From Antedon mediterranea (taxonomy: Eukaryota > Echinodermata > Crinoidea > Comatulida > Antedonidae): a stretch of DNA of 64,000 nt. The notes below the pieces were generated by a model that had not been told where the DNA came from, ran no database searches, and saw nothing but the letters and a program-made list of their open reading frames with translations. Positions within the stretch are counted from its first letter, which is position 1; each line of letters starts with the position of its first letter. The stretch spans positions 8,569,001 to 8,633,000 of the forward strand of contig NC_092671.1 in assembly GCF_964355755.1 (NCBI RefSeq), read 5' to 3'. The position numbers and the translations under genes are program-made. Positions 54,101-62,100 of this stretch are shown one piece after another.

Positions 54101-57100
54101 ACTTGAATTGTTTTTAATGCACTTCAGGAATGTGAATTTATACTTGAAATAGTTTACTTGTTCATGTATTTACATAAATTCTAATTATGTAATAGATGTG
54201 GTGCTATTTTTTACATACGATTAATGAGCATATCCATCAATGTGTAGGGAATATTTTGACAACTAGCACAAAAATTCACAGTAGGACATATCAATCAATC
54301 ATCCTCCTATATTTTGAAAGTTACTGTAGAAGGTGTAACATCACCAAACCGCTTAACAGGTATTGGAACACCTGCAAAGTACTGTATATCCTTTTTAATC
54401 ATACCAAAAGCGTTCCTTTTACAATTTATTGTTTATTCACGAAATCTAATATAGCATGATGTGTCCTTTCATTTGTAGTTAATAATCTTAATTATCATCT
54501 TCAATTGAAATTTTTTTTTTAAATTGAGACTGTATTTTGATTGAGATGGAGGCCATACGCATTGAGAAGATAAAAAAAAGGAGAACAAATTGAAGATGGA
54601 CGATAATGGTACTATTAAAAGAAAATCAATCTTAAAGTGCATTTGGCTTCGATTCAAATCAGACTGCGATGTTTAACCAAAATTGCGTTAGTATAATGAA
54701 AATGTAATGAGAAATTACAATGCCTTTTAAAATGGAGTGGTTTTTTTTTCATGTTGAAATTTCATCACCTAATTTAAAGACCTACTTTCAACAATTCCAT
54801 GGCAACGATTAAACACAGTTTCTCAAGCCACACAGCAATTTAAATCAAAGTCCCATAGGAATAAAAACATTAGAATACAAGTAATCGATACAATAGTCAT
54901 TCAACATATCTTCCAAGAAACTAAAAAGCTTTCGATAAAGTAATAATTGTATATATTTGATGTCAGTGAAATAAAGGCTCTGCACTAGGTTGTAAATGCC
55001 TGATTGTAGCTCATGTTCCTATTACACTGTGATAATTTCATTGCAAGTGCTATAAAGATTAACAATTTTGGAAATAGACACCACCATATCATATTATAAA
55101 GTATACCTAATTTGCATAAATCACACATGCACGTGTTTGATCAATAAAGCAATGTTTCATACATTAAATATCTCTGGAAATTTTATTGTTATTGTAATGG
55201 CAAAGTAGTAACTGATTTTTTGTTTTTTTTCCAACTTTAAATTTTGCCAAAAATACTAAATCCATTTAAGATTACTTGAGAAAATAATAATATGCTACTG
55301 TTGCAACTTGGTTGCTTGAATGTAGTATTTATCATCCAGTAAAAGCACAGTTTTCTTCAAAGAGATGATCAAAATGCAAACATTCATCATCTATTATGCT
55401 ATTGCATATGCTAACTAAACTCTTTCATTGGTAAAACATTGGTCTGTCATTCTCTTTTTGATCAGTGATTTTTTTAAAGTTCTTTGTTTATGTTCCTTAT
55501 CCAGGTTAGCTATTGGTCTACCAACTGGTCTTTTAACTTCCGTGCTAATTCGGCTCGAACGTCCATCGGAAGCCATAGCATAAACTTATTTTCTCTTCCT
55601 TATCAGATTTGTCTTTTTGGTTTTTTCGTTTTTTGTTTTTTTATTTATTTATTTTTTTTTTTTTACCATATTTAATGAGGGTGATCCATCCAGCAATTGC
55701 TGATCATTAGGGACCCTCAGAGGTTCACAAGACAAACATATACACAAGATGCTCTACATAAACAAAAGTCTTATTACAGGTCTTTGGGAGTGGAGTTGTA
55801 ATTTTGTCCTTAGAAAATATTCTGACATCTGACAGGCTTGAACCCAGGATCCTTGGAGTGGTAGCCAAGCATCATAACCACCAAGCCACAACTCCACAAC
55901 TCGTTCTACTACCGAGTTCTATATTTCTGATTGTGTATTTTGAAATTCTTCCTTGTAGTTTCCTATGCAAACGTTGATTTAAATACAAACATTTTGTTTG
56001 CAATATTATAGTTCAAAGTCCTAAATCAAAAATTTATATTGCATAACATATAATTGATGTATGTTATTGATTCCACAAGGAAAACATGATTAATGTTGAT
56101 TTTGAACATGTCAGCTATCGCAGGCTGCAGTCCAGTTATGATTTGCGATAATGACCATTAGACTTTTAACAAAATGCTTTAGTGGTATGATTTGTCAAAA
56201 ATTATTTCAAAACACATTATTTATAAATAAGTTAATTATATTATTTCTTTTTCAAGTAATTTGGTTAAACTATATGGAAATTAATTAATGATTTCTTAAA
56301 AATGAGAAACCTGTGAGACTAAAAAAAATCCCTTCACCACCAGAAATTCGAACCGGAAATCCTCTGATTGATATGCAAACATTCTACCATTAGACCAATA
56401 GTGTTTTCATGATATGGGTCAAAGTTGATTGAATAGCTACTCTCTTTATTTAATAATGTCTGTTTGGTACAGAGGAACAACACTAGTTATCAATTTATAT
56501 GCATGCGCAACAGAAATAAAATTGATACGCCCTTAACTTAAAGTATAAAGCCTTATACGAAACATACGTAATGAATGATACCTTATGTACTATTATTGAT
56601 AAAAGAAATACATATTATTGTAATTGGATAATTATATCACATATAAATTGAAAACTTTTATACTGTTTTTAATCACCATTTTTCCTTTTGCCTACAGTGC
56701 CTGTCATTTCTTGTACTTCCCTTCATTCCCGCCAGTAACCTGTTCTTTCCTGTGGGATTCGTAGTAGCTGAACGCATCCTGTATATGCCCAGTATGGGAT
56801 TTTGTATGCTTGTTGCTCTTGCATTCCAACTCGTTAATGAAAAATTGTAAGTGTCTTTTCACAAACAACTTTGGTAGTTTTATGTCTTAGAAACTGATAA
56901 TTGTAATGATATGTTGCTTTGTATTCTTTCAAGAAAGACTTTTCTTTTCTTGCTATTTTCTTTTGTGAAAGCTCTGAGTAAATGAAGCAGACTTATTCTG
57001 ACTCTCCAGTTCTGCTAATCTCAGATATGATAATCACAATTAAAAGATTATAAATTATTTCAGAAAAATAAGATTTTTTTTTTGGAGAGACACTGTTAAT

Positions 57101-58554
57101 CTGGGAAGTTGTATGGATTATATTTATTAGATATGTATCAATAAGGAAGTAAAGACAGATTAAAAGATTTAGTTGTTACTATTATACAGTAATCATTAAG
57201 GTGTGGTAGTATACCATGGTACTGTAAAAGCAATTTAGCAAATAATCTAAGGAAAGATATGGAAACAATACAGAAAGTAAAATAATTATCAATGTCTTCA
57301 ACAGAGAAAAACACATACTAAATTGTGCTGGTACAAAATGAATGCAATTAAATGGCTCCATCAAATTTGATTATATCATTCAATATGTTTCTTGTCATTT
57401 ATTTTAAAACCAAACTGTTGTTTCAGAAAATATATAAATTCTTGATCTCATGTTTCGTATTGGATTTAGATACTTAACAATACCCCTTCAGATGTTCTGG
57501 CCTTTTCAACTGTATCTCATCCAAACAACAGTTTCTTAATTTCCTTCTGTTTGTTGCCTTTAGGCATTTTTTTGTTATGATATCTATTAATACAGAAGCC
57601 AATGACTGCAACATTGCGACAACGAAACGACATTTATTTGTCCTCACGGAAATTACACCATAGTGCAATGATCTCAACATTCACACATATTTAATATTGC
57701 AAGATTATTGTAGCTTAAGTGTACTCATAAATAAAATGCAATAATCAATAAATAATGGAGTTTGTTGTGATCTAATGTTAATTATTTACCATTCTTCTAC
57801 AGACATTAATAGATACTTGCTGAAATAGTGCATGGTTGTTAATTGTGACAATGTGCAATCGCTTTAAGCAATTATGTTCAGCTTCATTCAGTGTGATTGC
57901 ACAAATATGATAATAGTATATAGTTTCAATTATGAACTACATTAAACATTTTCCATTAATTTCTTACCCACTTTTATTGCCCAATATTTATGCTATCTTG
58001 TGTAACCTGCAGTAGGGATAGATTCAATATGTAGTTGTTTAACATACAAAATATTTCAACTCTTTAAAAGGTAAATTAAAGGTATTTATATTTGTCCTCA
58101 AGCTTAAAACTGGAAACTGAGGAAATTCGGATTAGGCCCTCCACGGACCCATGGCAGCCAGCAGTGCAGCGCCTACTAGATTAGCACACCGGGAGACGAT
58201 CCCCTACTATTTATTTGGTTTAGAATATTAATATATAGTGGAAATTTAGCTTCCAATATTGAGATTACTTCAGTAAATGTTTTTACATCTTATCTCGCGC
58301 CACAAGACTATGCAGCTGTCATGTCAAAAAGTTATTCAGCGCATGCTCAGACAAACATGTGCAGAAAAACTGTTGGCTTCATGGCTGAAAATGAAACGTC
58401 ACATATAGTTTTATTCGTAAACTCAATTTATAATGATCTTCCCATTAAATATTTTTTTATTTATTTACAGTGGTGCTAAACGACATGTTTTTGCTGTGAT
58501 TTCATTACTTCTGATAGCATATGGATCAAAAACGTTTATGAGAAATTATGACTG
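5922..58554 (+). CDS. TMTC3: TMTC3, protein O-mannosyl-transferase (N-terminal eight coding exons)
   Basis: Joined exons 5922-6113, 11195-11413, 12119-12218, 41687-41802, 45852-46027, 47817-48069, 56698-56846 and 58471-58554 keep one frame and encode about 430 residues. TMTC proteins sit in the ER membrane and transfer O-linked mannose to cadherin domains. Landmarks in order: membrane segment near 8-25 followed by FVFDD (acidic pair 32-33, the expected GT-C-type luminal motif); SHKSYRP 67-73; [18 protein letters not shown] 131-148; [10 protein letters not shown] 188-197; the DUF1736 region with LPVFTNFDNP and [10 protein letters not shown] 303-312; and [15 protein letters not shown] with [11 protein letters not shown] 374-384. 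These match TMTC3 more closely than my recollection of TMTC1, 2 or 4. The TPR half is absent because the window ends in an intron. Every junction uses GT-AG and phases agree. TMTC3 loss in humans causes a cobblestone-type brain malformation; the role here is inferred by homology. Confidence 0.93.
8992..9151. repeat. GTGTCCC-family dispersed repeat, copy 1
   Basis: Contains AACCCTATTAAG, AGTGTCCCCTAATAAAAG, TGTCCCCTGAACAGGGG, TTGGCCATAGTGT, GTGTCCCCTTAATATA and GGGGTGTCCCAAATAAAGG. Related blocks recur across the window. The copy is non-coding and probably a short non-autonomous mobile element. Confidence 0.7.
10312..11144. repeat. GTGTCCC-family repeat, copy 2, split by a MITE
   Basis: The left part, GTAGAACCCCGACTATGG to AAAGGTGTCCACT, and the right part, TCCACTTAATAGTGGATTTA, read as one family member once 10358-11119 is removed. 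The left part resembles the copy starting near 14747 (AGAACCCCATTAGGGG). Confidence 0.65.
10358..11119. mobile_element. 762-bp hAT-like MITE with CAGGCCTCGAAT terminal inverted repeats
   Basis: The left end CAGGCCTCGAATTTTA and right end AAATTCGAGGCCTG are inverted. The direct repeat TCCACT flanks both ends (10352-10357 and 11120-11125); allowing one mismatch and a shifted border it extends to 8 bp, GTCCACTC and GTCCACTT. CAG-starting ends with a 6-8 bp duplication suggest the hAT class. Inside, the sequence is clearly more GC-rich than the intron. It carries several copies of TTGGCCTTGGTGCCC near the right end, with inverted relatives near the left end. There is no transposase, so it is non-autonomous. 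Short open frames at both ends are by-products of the repeats. Confidence 0.72.
11195..11413 (+). CDS. TMTC3: TMTC3 coding exon 2 (residues 65-137)
   Basis: Acceptor CATCTTTTAG at 11185-11194 and donor GCA|GTAAGT after 11413, phase 0 on both sides. Encodes EGSHKSYRP, a membrane segment around [20 protein letters not shown], and ends in the conserved HPIHTEA. Confidence 0.93.
11414..12118 (+). other. TMTC3 intron 2
   Basis: 705 bp, AT-rich. Near its 3' end (about 12051-12090) is a copy of the short CCTGGATAAACYAACAATWG repeat. It lies directly before the pyrimidine tract of the exon 3 acceptor, so repeat-derived sequence sits very close to a splice site. Confidence 0.75.
12119..12218 (+). CDS. 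TMTC3: TMTC3 coding exon 3 (residues 138-170 plus one base)
   Basis: Acceptor TTGCTCAG ends at 12118; donor ATTG|GTAAGT, phase 1. Encodes [20 protein letters not shown], the strongest TMTC signature in the N-terminal half, then a short loop ending KDQPI. Confidence 0.93.
13232..13408. mobile_element. Small TA-ended MITE containing a 21-bp tandem repeat
   Basis: The left end TACTGTAG-TTTGACAAAA and right end TTTTGTCACATAAAG...ATTACAGTA are imperfect inverted repeats, with TA at both borders. Inside, the 21-bp unit CCCAAATATGGTAGTGATATA is repeated three times exactly (13258, 13279, 13300) and once in diverged form (13321). The same ends and core appear at 22078-22200. Confidence 0.6.
14747..15141. 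repeat. GTGTCCC-family repeat, copy 3, with tandem duplication
   Basis: Starts AGAACCCCATTAGGGGACACC. Two diverged tandem units follow, about 14791-14952 and 14953-15141. Both contain AATAAAGGTGTCCCTTTWATAGGAGTTG, TTTCCTTGGATTGG, AATTATTATTCTCAGCATTTAA and TGTTGGGTCRGTTAGA in the same order. Confidence 0.7.
15760..15822. repeat. GTGTCCC-family repeat fragment, copy 4
   Basis: Contains TTTCCCCTTAATTGTGGTGTCCCCTAAATTATGAATATGAGG, closely matching the family core, followed by TTCTACTGTAG. Confidence 0.55.
16462..16473. repeat. Left 12-bp direct repeat of the nested insertion
   Basis: TGTCCCTTTAAT is repeated exactly at 16696-16707. It belongs to the GTGTCCC family and is the probable target-site duplication of the element at 16474-16695. 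Confidence 0.6.
16560..16591 (-). ncRNA. Hammerhead ribozyme core (Penelope-like type)
   Basis: Read on the minus strand: CTGATGA, then stem II GAGAA-TAGT-TTCTC (5 bp), then GAAAC, then ATGTC with the GTC cleavage triplet. All core nucleotides of the hammerhead consensus are present. Stem III is reduced to self-complementary CATG, which fits the dimer-type hammerheads described in Penelope-like elements. Stem I pairing is weak here, so activity is uncertain. Confidence 0.6.
16621..16690. repeat. Perfect 70-bp palindrome without spacer
   Basis: The arms 16621-16655 and 16656-16690 are exact reverse complements, beginning TACCAATAGGACATATTG and meeting at TAAGTA|CTTA. No mismatch is seen. It lies at one end of the Penelope-like fragment. 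Confidence 0.92.
17390..17459. repeat. 35-bp tandem duplication
   Basis: The unit TTATGTATCTTAATTTATTT...TATAACAT occurs twice head to tail with a 35-bp period. Confidence 0.8.
17479..17513 (+). other. Degenerate hammerhead-like motif beside the 48-bp array
   Basis: CTGATAA, stem GGGC-loop-GCCC, GAAA, short stem GC-TCT-GC, then TA. The layout is that of a hammerhead, but the core reads CTGATAA instead of CTGATGA, replacing the catalytic G, and stem I does not pair. It is probably a decayed Penelope-like end continuing into the repeats at 17569. Confidence 0.35.
17569..17808. repeat. Five tandem copies of a 48-bp unit
   Basis: Units start at 17569, 17617, 17665, 17713 and 17761, each beginning GTATCTCCATTGAGATCC. 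Copies differ at only a few positions. As 48 is a multiple of three, the array stays open on both strands as 16-residue repeats, which is a length effect and not evidence of a gene. CTCCATTGAGATCCAG-type sequence follows directly on the degenerate ribozyme-like motif. Confidence 0.93.
22078..22200. mobile_element. 123-bp MITE with about 40-bp terminal inverted repeats
   Basis: The left end TACACTGTTATACTAGTTTG and the right end, read in reverse complement as TACACTGTCAAACTTGATGT, are imperfect inverted repeats that continue through TGTGATGCCC / GGGCACATCACA. TA lies at both edges, as in Tc1/mariner-type insertions. Related to 13232-13408. Confidence 0.65.
24742..24761. repeat. 20-bp perfect palindrome between 7-bp direct repeats
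   Basis: CATGGAGGTATACCTCCATG is its own reverse complement and is bordered on both sides by GGTTGTT. Confidence 0.85.
27165..27230 (-). repeat. Short CCTGGATAAAC dispersed repeat (example in intron 3)
   Basis: TTTGGAGAGACAGGCTATTG followed by TAAGTTTATCCAGGTATGCG is the reverse form of the repeat also seen at 34705-34760, 38099-38154, 12051-12090 and 49768-49800. A weaker copy lies near 24083 and another at about 20205-20250. Confidence 0.55.
32098..32155 (-). repeat. tRNA-derived repeat (degenerate SINE head)
   Basis: On the minus strand, GTGACTGCACGGTAGTAGC resembles an A box and ATAGGTTCAATTCC a B box, at tRNA-like spacing. The arms do not pair well enough for a functional tRNA. Confidence 0.4.
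32457..32676 (-). other. Possible minus-strand exon or pseudogene fragment, unassigned
   Basis: On the minus strand a good acceptor (GCCTTTTTGTACAG) precedes an open frame of about 72 codons ending in TAA at 32457-32459. It contains [19 protein letters not shown] and ends NLINQLQGD. Composition is more balanced than the surrounding intron. I recognise no family. It may be a nested gene's last exon, a pseudogene or chance. Confidence 0.22.
34705..34760 (+). repeat. Short CCTGGATAAAC dispersed repeat
   Basis: ATGCCTAGAGCTTACCTGG, ATAAACCAAAAATAGCCCTC, TCCTTCCAAAGAGAGGA in order. The copy at 38099-38154 has the same order of blocks. Confidence 0.6.
35851..36130. repeat. Three diverged tandem units of 111-130 bp
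   Basis: The block GGATGTTAAGCCATTGGTCC recurs at about 35860, 35971 and 36101. The spacers share CTCTGTGTTATG, a TTTATCTCTATGAAATCC-like block and TTTTGG. Divergence indicates an old duplication. Open frames here are a by-product. Confidence 0.7.
38099..38154 (+). repeat. Short CCTGGATAAAC dispersed repeat next to a tRNA-like head
   Basis: ATGCCTAGCTCACCTGGTTA, AACCAACAATAGCC, CCCTCCAAAGAGAGGA. It is followed after a few bases by a tRNA-like segment at 38163. Confidence 0.6.
38163..38205 (+). repeat. tRNA(Leu/Ser)-like fragment
   Basis: GAGTGGTCGAGCGGTTAAGG is an almost perfect A-box and D-arm of a type II tRNA. No B box follows at the right distance, so this is a truncated tRNA-derived repeat and not a working gene. 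Confidence 0.45.
39098..40368. repeat. Minisatellite, about 31 copies of a 40-bp unit
   Basis: The unit reads GTTGCTTATACAGTATCC, then NATAGGTTCTCTTCTACCCA(G). Unit length varies between 39 and 41 bp through CTTATA/CCTTATA/CGTTATA and CCAG/CCCAG variants. The first units (before about 39141) are degenerate; the rest are very similar. Variant types recur in blocks, showing amplification of 2-6-unit segments. The array keeps several frames open ([11 protein letters not shown]-type repeats), which I treat as non-coding. Confidence 0.95.
41687..41802 (+). CDS. TMTC3: TMTC3 coding exon 4 (residues 171-209)
   Basis: Acceptor TATTATTCAG ends at 41686; donor AAG|GTATAT, phase 0. The first two bases complete the codon left open by exon 3. 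Encodes a membrane segment and the near-invariant [18 protein letters not shown], the best evidence for the TMTC3 subtype. Confidence 0.92.
41803..45851 (+). other. TMTC3 intron 4
   Basis: 4,049 bp. Contains the 690-bp TA-flanked element at 42043-42732. The rest, 42733-45851, is AT-rich with no feature I recognise. Confidence 0.85.
42043..42732. mobile_element. 690-bp TA-flanked non-autonomous DNA transposon
   Basis: The ends TACCGTACTGACGCGGGT and ACCCGCGTCAGTACGGTA are perfect inverted repeats, continuing to ATAAGCCCA. They begin and end with TA, as expected for a Tc1/mariner/pogo-type target duplication. The motif GGGTGGGCTTATACCCGAG is repeated internally near both ends (about 42104, 42631 and 42686), giving subterminal repeats and a left-end hairpin. 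The middle is GC-richer than the intron. An open frame of about 115 codons (42099-42446) shows no transposase motif. Confidence 0.78.
45852..46027 (+). CDS. TMTC3: TMTC3 coding exon 5 (residues 210-267 plus two bases)
   Basis: Acceptor TATCTTTCAG ends at 45851; donor ACAAA|GTAAGT, phase 2. Encodes a loop with SGKVPFPGG, a strong hydrophobic segment ([19 protein letters not shown]), and LPVFT at the start of the DUF1736 region. Confidence 0.9.
46630..46760. repeat. GTGTCCC-family repeat, copy 6
   Basis: TAGAACCCTTCCTATTCAAG, GGACACCCGTATTAAACAAC, CCCCTGATAAAGGAACATCC and TATTACAGTA follow the same order as other copies. Confidence 0.55.
46790..46935 (+). repeat. tRNA-derived SINE-like element
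   Basis: TTGGTGGTGCTTGCCTTCCA and the B box AAGGTTCAATCCTGA have the spacing of a tRNA-related head. Downstream ACAACTCCACTCCCTAAG and GAGACTT match the body of the SINE at 55615-55900 (ACAACTCCACTCCCAAAG, AGACTT), so both appear to belong to one family. The 3' part is truncated. Confidence 0.55.
47817..48069 (+). CDS. TMTC3: TMTC3 coding exon 6 (residues 268-352)
   Basis: Acceptor TTTTTTCTTGGTAG ends at 47816; donor ATG|GTAAAC, phase 0. Encodes the core of the DUF1736 region: [38 protein letters not shown], then RNLAT and another membrane helix ([16 protein letters not shown]). The region is a defining feature of TMTC proteins. Confidence 0.94.
49541..49904. repeat. Tandem duplication of a 182-bp segment
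   Basis: 49541-49722 and 49723-49904 align end to end with few differences (for example TACATGGATATAAATTG versus TACCTGGATAAACTG). The second copy keeps the CCTGGATAAACTG end of the short dispersed repeat. Its inverted partner, CTATTGTCAGTTTATCCATG, follows at about 49919, so the duplicated segment is likely part of a MITE of that family. Confidence 0.9.
54044..54090. repeat. GTGTCCC-family repeat fragment, copy 7
   Basis: CTCAACAAAAGGGATGTCCT and AAATAAGGGTTCTAATGTAA match the family core. Confidence 0.45.
55615..55900 (-). repeat. tRNA-derived SINE with A-rich tail
   Basis: Read on the minus strand: a tRNA-like head with A box TGGCTTGGTGGTTATGATGC and B box CTGGGTTCAAGCC. A unique body follows (ACAACTCCACTCCC, GTAGAGCATCTTGTG), then a conserved-looking 3' part (GAGGGTCCCTAATGATCAGC, TGGATCACCCTCATTAAATA). 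A TGGT and a long A-rich tail, seen as T-rich at 55615-55668 on the + strand, complete it. All parts of a SINE are present in the right order. It is probably close to full length. I could not identify target-site duplications. Confidence 0.82.
56330..56405 (-). repeat. tRNA-like sequence, probably pseudogene or SINE head
   Basis: On the minus strand, TTGGTCTAATGGTAGAATG looks like a D-arm and A box, and TCCGGTTCGAATTTC like a T-arm with B box, with tRNA-like spacing. T-arm and acceptor pairing are imperfect, so a functional tRNA is unlikely. Confidence 0.45.
56698..56846 (+). CDS. TMTC3: TMTC3 coding exon 7 (residues 353-401 plus two bases)
   Basis: Acceptor TTTTGCCTACAG ends at 56697; donor AAAATT|GTAAGT, phase 2. 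Encodes [15 protein letters not shown] and the hallmark [13 protein letters not shown], then a membrane segment. Confidence 0.94.
56847..58470 (+). other. TMTC3 intron 7
   Basis: 1,624 bp. AT-rich. A GC-richer patch at about 58134-58205 (CACCGGGAGACGATCCCC) looks like a fragment of a dispersed repeat that I cannot name. Nothing else is recognised. Confidence 0.85.
58471..58554 (+). CDS. TMTC3: TMTC3 coding exon 8 (completes residue 402, to 429 plus two bases)
   Basis: Acceptor TTATTTACAG ends at 58470; donor ACTG|GTAGGT, phase 2. Encodes the last membrane helix ([17 protein letters not shown]) and MRNYDW, where the W codon is split. In TMTC proteins the TPR region starts directly after this point. 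Confidence 0.9.
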
Positions 58555-58816
58555 GTAGGTATAGGGGGTTTTCTAATTGCTAACAAAAGTAATGTTGCAG
58601 AACCGTTCAGATTGGTATTCATATTGGAGAATTTGTAGGCAGATTGAATCTATCGCAGGAGAAGATTTGTGTATGTGCAATGTCGATAATCAGTCTTGCT
58701 TTTTATGTTAGAATTTAATTAGAAATTTCTTTTGAAGATGAAACATATTTCTCCACAGTTCTATTGAGTATAATACTATAGTTAATAGTTTATTTAAAGA
58801 TTATAAATGAAAACAC

Positions 58817-58950
58817 TACAGAACCCCTCCTTTGGGACACCTTTTCGAAGGAAACACTTTCCTAGAGATAAATGAGGAGAAATATATGTTTTAACACGTT
58901 ATGGCCAACTCTATTCAGGGGACATCTCAATTAAGGGAACTCTTAGAGGT
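58817..58950. repeat. GTGTCCC-family repeat, copy 8
   Basis: TACAGAACCCCTCCTTTGGG, ACACCTTTTCGAAGGAAACA, TTATGGCCAACTCTATTCAG, GGGACATCTCAATTAAGGG. Order and wording parallel the copies at 8992 and 14747. Confidence 0.6.
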
Positions 58951-58968
58951 TACTGCCCACCGAGTCCA

Positions 58969-59115
58969 TAGACTTGTTTTTGGTGGGTCCACTGGGCTTT
59001 ACTCTGGGAGGTGATCTAGTCTTAATTCGAAAAGTGTACTATATTCTTTAACTAGCATTTAACACCAAGGATAGCTCAAGTTTTGTAGACTTATTTTCGG
59101 TGGGGTCCACTGGGC
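58969..59115. repeat. Pair of 29-30 bp direct repeats
   Basis: TAGACTTGTTTTTGGTGGGTCCACTGGGC at 58969-58997 recurs as TAGACTTATTTTCGGTGGGG followed by TCCACTGGGCA near 59085-59115. Confidence 0.7.
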
Positions 59116-62100
59116 ACATAACCTTTCATAATAGTTTACTATTTCAACTTTCCATTCTTATTTTTTTATTAGTTTATTAGTTCTACTAGTTCACTGCTCT
59201 AAAGAATTTCTTCGCTTATCATTCCTGGTGATAGATGTCACAGACAATGTTCAATTTTGATTTAATATATGACATTTTTTAGCCAGCATGAGATGGACTG
59301 CCATAAGATCGGATTAACCGATTTGATCTCGAAACATCATTTTTATGGCAGATATAGTTGCAATGTAGAGCCTTTGAGTGGTCTAAGGATGTAAGTAATG
59401 GGACAACGCGGTGATATCATTCAGTAGTCCCGTTTGTATTGCTAGCATGTAATGACGGATTAAGCTGATTGCAAGCCATTGTTAAGCTATTTTAAACTTG
59501 ACTGAACAACCATCACAATTTTGTCTAAATGTATCTTATTATTTGCTCTTCATATTAGTATCAATTTAAAAAATTAAAATGGTACCTATTAAAATAATAT
59601 CAGCTTATAATAAGAGTAAAGTGCAACTATTGCATTATTTTACATTACTTATCATTACCTCATCTTTATATGGTATCTTTTATATCTTACTGAAAGCCAA
59701 AATAAGAATTTCTTATATAGTAAAACAAAGGTAACTCCAAATAATTAGACAGAACACATATTTGACATTTCAATCGTTTTATTATGATAAAATTCTGATC
59801 TGATCTTTTTTTTTCATACAAATAATTTCATAAAATTATTTACAAAAGCGTTCTCTTTATACTTTACTTTAAAGATGCCAACTTTTATATATATAATATT
59901 CATACATCAAATATTTATTTGATAATATAATTCCTATAAACAGATTATAGTCTAAATAGCCACAATCACAATCGCCCAGTGACTGTCATGGGACAACTCG
60001 CAATTCCATCAATTATAATCAGGAATTTAATTGACTTGTAATAACAACCACTCTATTGGTAAATGACAGATCTACAAATTATTGTCATAAATCACCACTA
60101 ACTAGATTAGTATTGGTATTCTATATTGATTTCTATCAATGGAACTTGGTTATACCAAATAAAACGTTGGCAATCAAAGAAGATAGTGTTTTAGATAAAG
60201 AATGTTGCGGACAAATTTGATGTTGTTTTTCTTATTTTTCATTATAGTATCTGACACAATTTTGTGACCTCTTAGCTTTGATTAAAAGAAAATAGAACAC
60301 AACCAAATATACTGTACCATAGCATTTCAATAACACTTTAGTGTTTATTTCATTTCATTTATTTATTTGACAAACAAAGAAGTAGCAACAATGTAAAACA
60401 AAACAAAAAATTAATAACTTTTAGCAGCTTTTATATCATATATATACAATATGTATTATATCATATATATACAATATGTAGATGTCAATTGATATCAGAA
60501 TCATGTTTTTTTTATGAGCACACAATGGTCTTGGTTTGTATTGTCTGGAACCATCAGAGTCACACTTTAACAATGATATCAATATGACTGAATGTATTTC
60601 TAATTTCAATTATTCTTCTATAATCTACTATACATTTATGTGTTAAATGCACGCACACGTTTGAATTCCAGTTACACGCGTGTACGTGTTGTCCATGGCT
60701 CACCTTGAATAGCATTTCAATGAACTCACAACATAATACAACGATGGAGTCATCTTTCTAACATCGTATCGTTTAGTGCGAAATCTCACTTAGATATGCT
60801 GAACATGTAACATGAAACTTTCACGAAAGATGGGCTGAGCATGTGCTCGTTGACTTGAGGGTAGTTTATCCGTGTGAATCATGTTTAAAAATAAATGGAT
60901 GATGCCTGCTAATAGGATGATAATGGACATTTTTTACATACATAAAAAAATTAATCAATTGTTATGATAGTATATATTGCATCAATCTTTTAATTTTTGT
61001 CTCTCAAAAAATGTAAATGTGTAAACAAAATGAAATGTCTTAAACAAGATTTTCCATTATCTTTTTAATTTTCTCTCAGCCCTTCTATCTTTTCTTCCCT
61101 AGTTTTTCTGTTGGGGTTAGAATAGGATACATCCTTGAAAGACTTTACCGATTGGCTACATACACATAGAGATGTTCGGCTGCCGGTATAAGTGCTAGCT
61201 TGATGGTTCTCTTCTTCTACGTTCGTTACTTTTCCTTTCCTCCTTGTTGATGTTATACCTATTATTTGCGTTTAACAATTTAATTGAGACAATAAACATG
61301 AGACAAGCTTGTTACATAACCCGAGAAAGAAGTCACTTTCCATCATTCATAAATTGTTTATACTTCAGTTTATGACACATTACTGATATCTAAGTATAGA
61401 TTTACTGTACATAGGCTGTGTTTCTGCAATAACAATTCACTAATTAGGACAAGTAATTGTTTTGTTCTAATAGCTATACTAATACGTGTATGGTTTATTA
61501 TTTTCTGGTTAAATTAGGTTAATTATGCAATTACGAGGCAGGTGTTTCTGTAAGGAACACATAGGTTTAATTTTACTAGGTAATTAACTTATGCTTAATG
61601 GTTATGTTTTTCTGTTGTTGATGATGAACATTTATGCTCCTTTCAAGATCCAATTCAAAACTACAACTTCGACTTTTAACCTTTACTTTATTCTATCCTT
61701 TACCCTTCTCCATATTCTCATATGACCAAACCACAGTAATTTGCTTTTCTAGATATACTGTACCACTTGATAATGATACCTCTTTTTTCCTGATCTATCC
61801 AATTGCCTCTATGTTATTCAAATTCAAAGTATGAGAATGATATACAAAAGTAATATACATTTAAAAAGATCATGTAATAGAAAATTCATTGCACATGTGC
61901 TGTTATCATACCGTATTGTTTTTTTTTTTACCCTCTGAAATCTGGAAAAGTAAGATGAGTATATTTCTAGTGTCACTAAAAATAATTCTATCTTGTTATA
62001 TAAAATATTTATTCTGGGATTTTCATACATATCAAGTTTTCTTTAACAAGTTATTCATTTATTACTCGATGAAAATGGCAACATTAATATAATGAATATA

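Larger units (their letters stand above)
48070..56697 (+). other. TMTC3 intron 6
   Basis: 8,628 bp. Holds a 182-bp tandem duplication (49541-49904), a GTGTCCC-type fragment (54044-54090), a complete-looking SINE (55615-55900) and a tRNA-like segment (56330-56405). CT-rich microsatellite sequence lies near 53196. Between 50,300 and 53,190 I see nothing beyond AT-rich DNA. Confidence 0.85.

Noticed and set aside
57474-57680. A 68-codon minus-strand frame inside intron 7.
   Set aside because: No family resemblance, no matching splice signals and no neighbouring exon.
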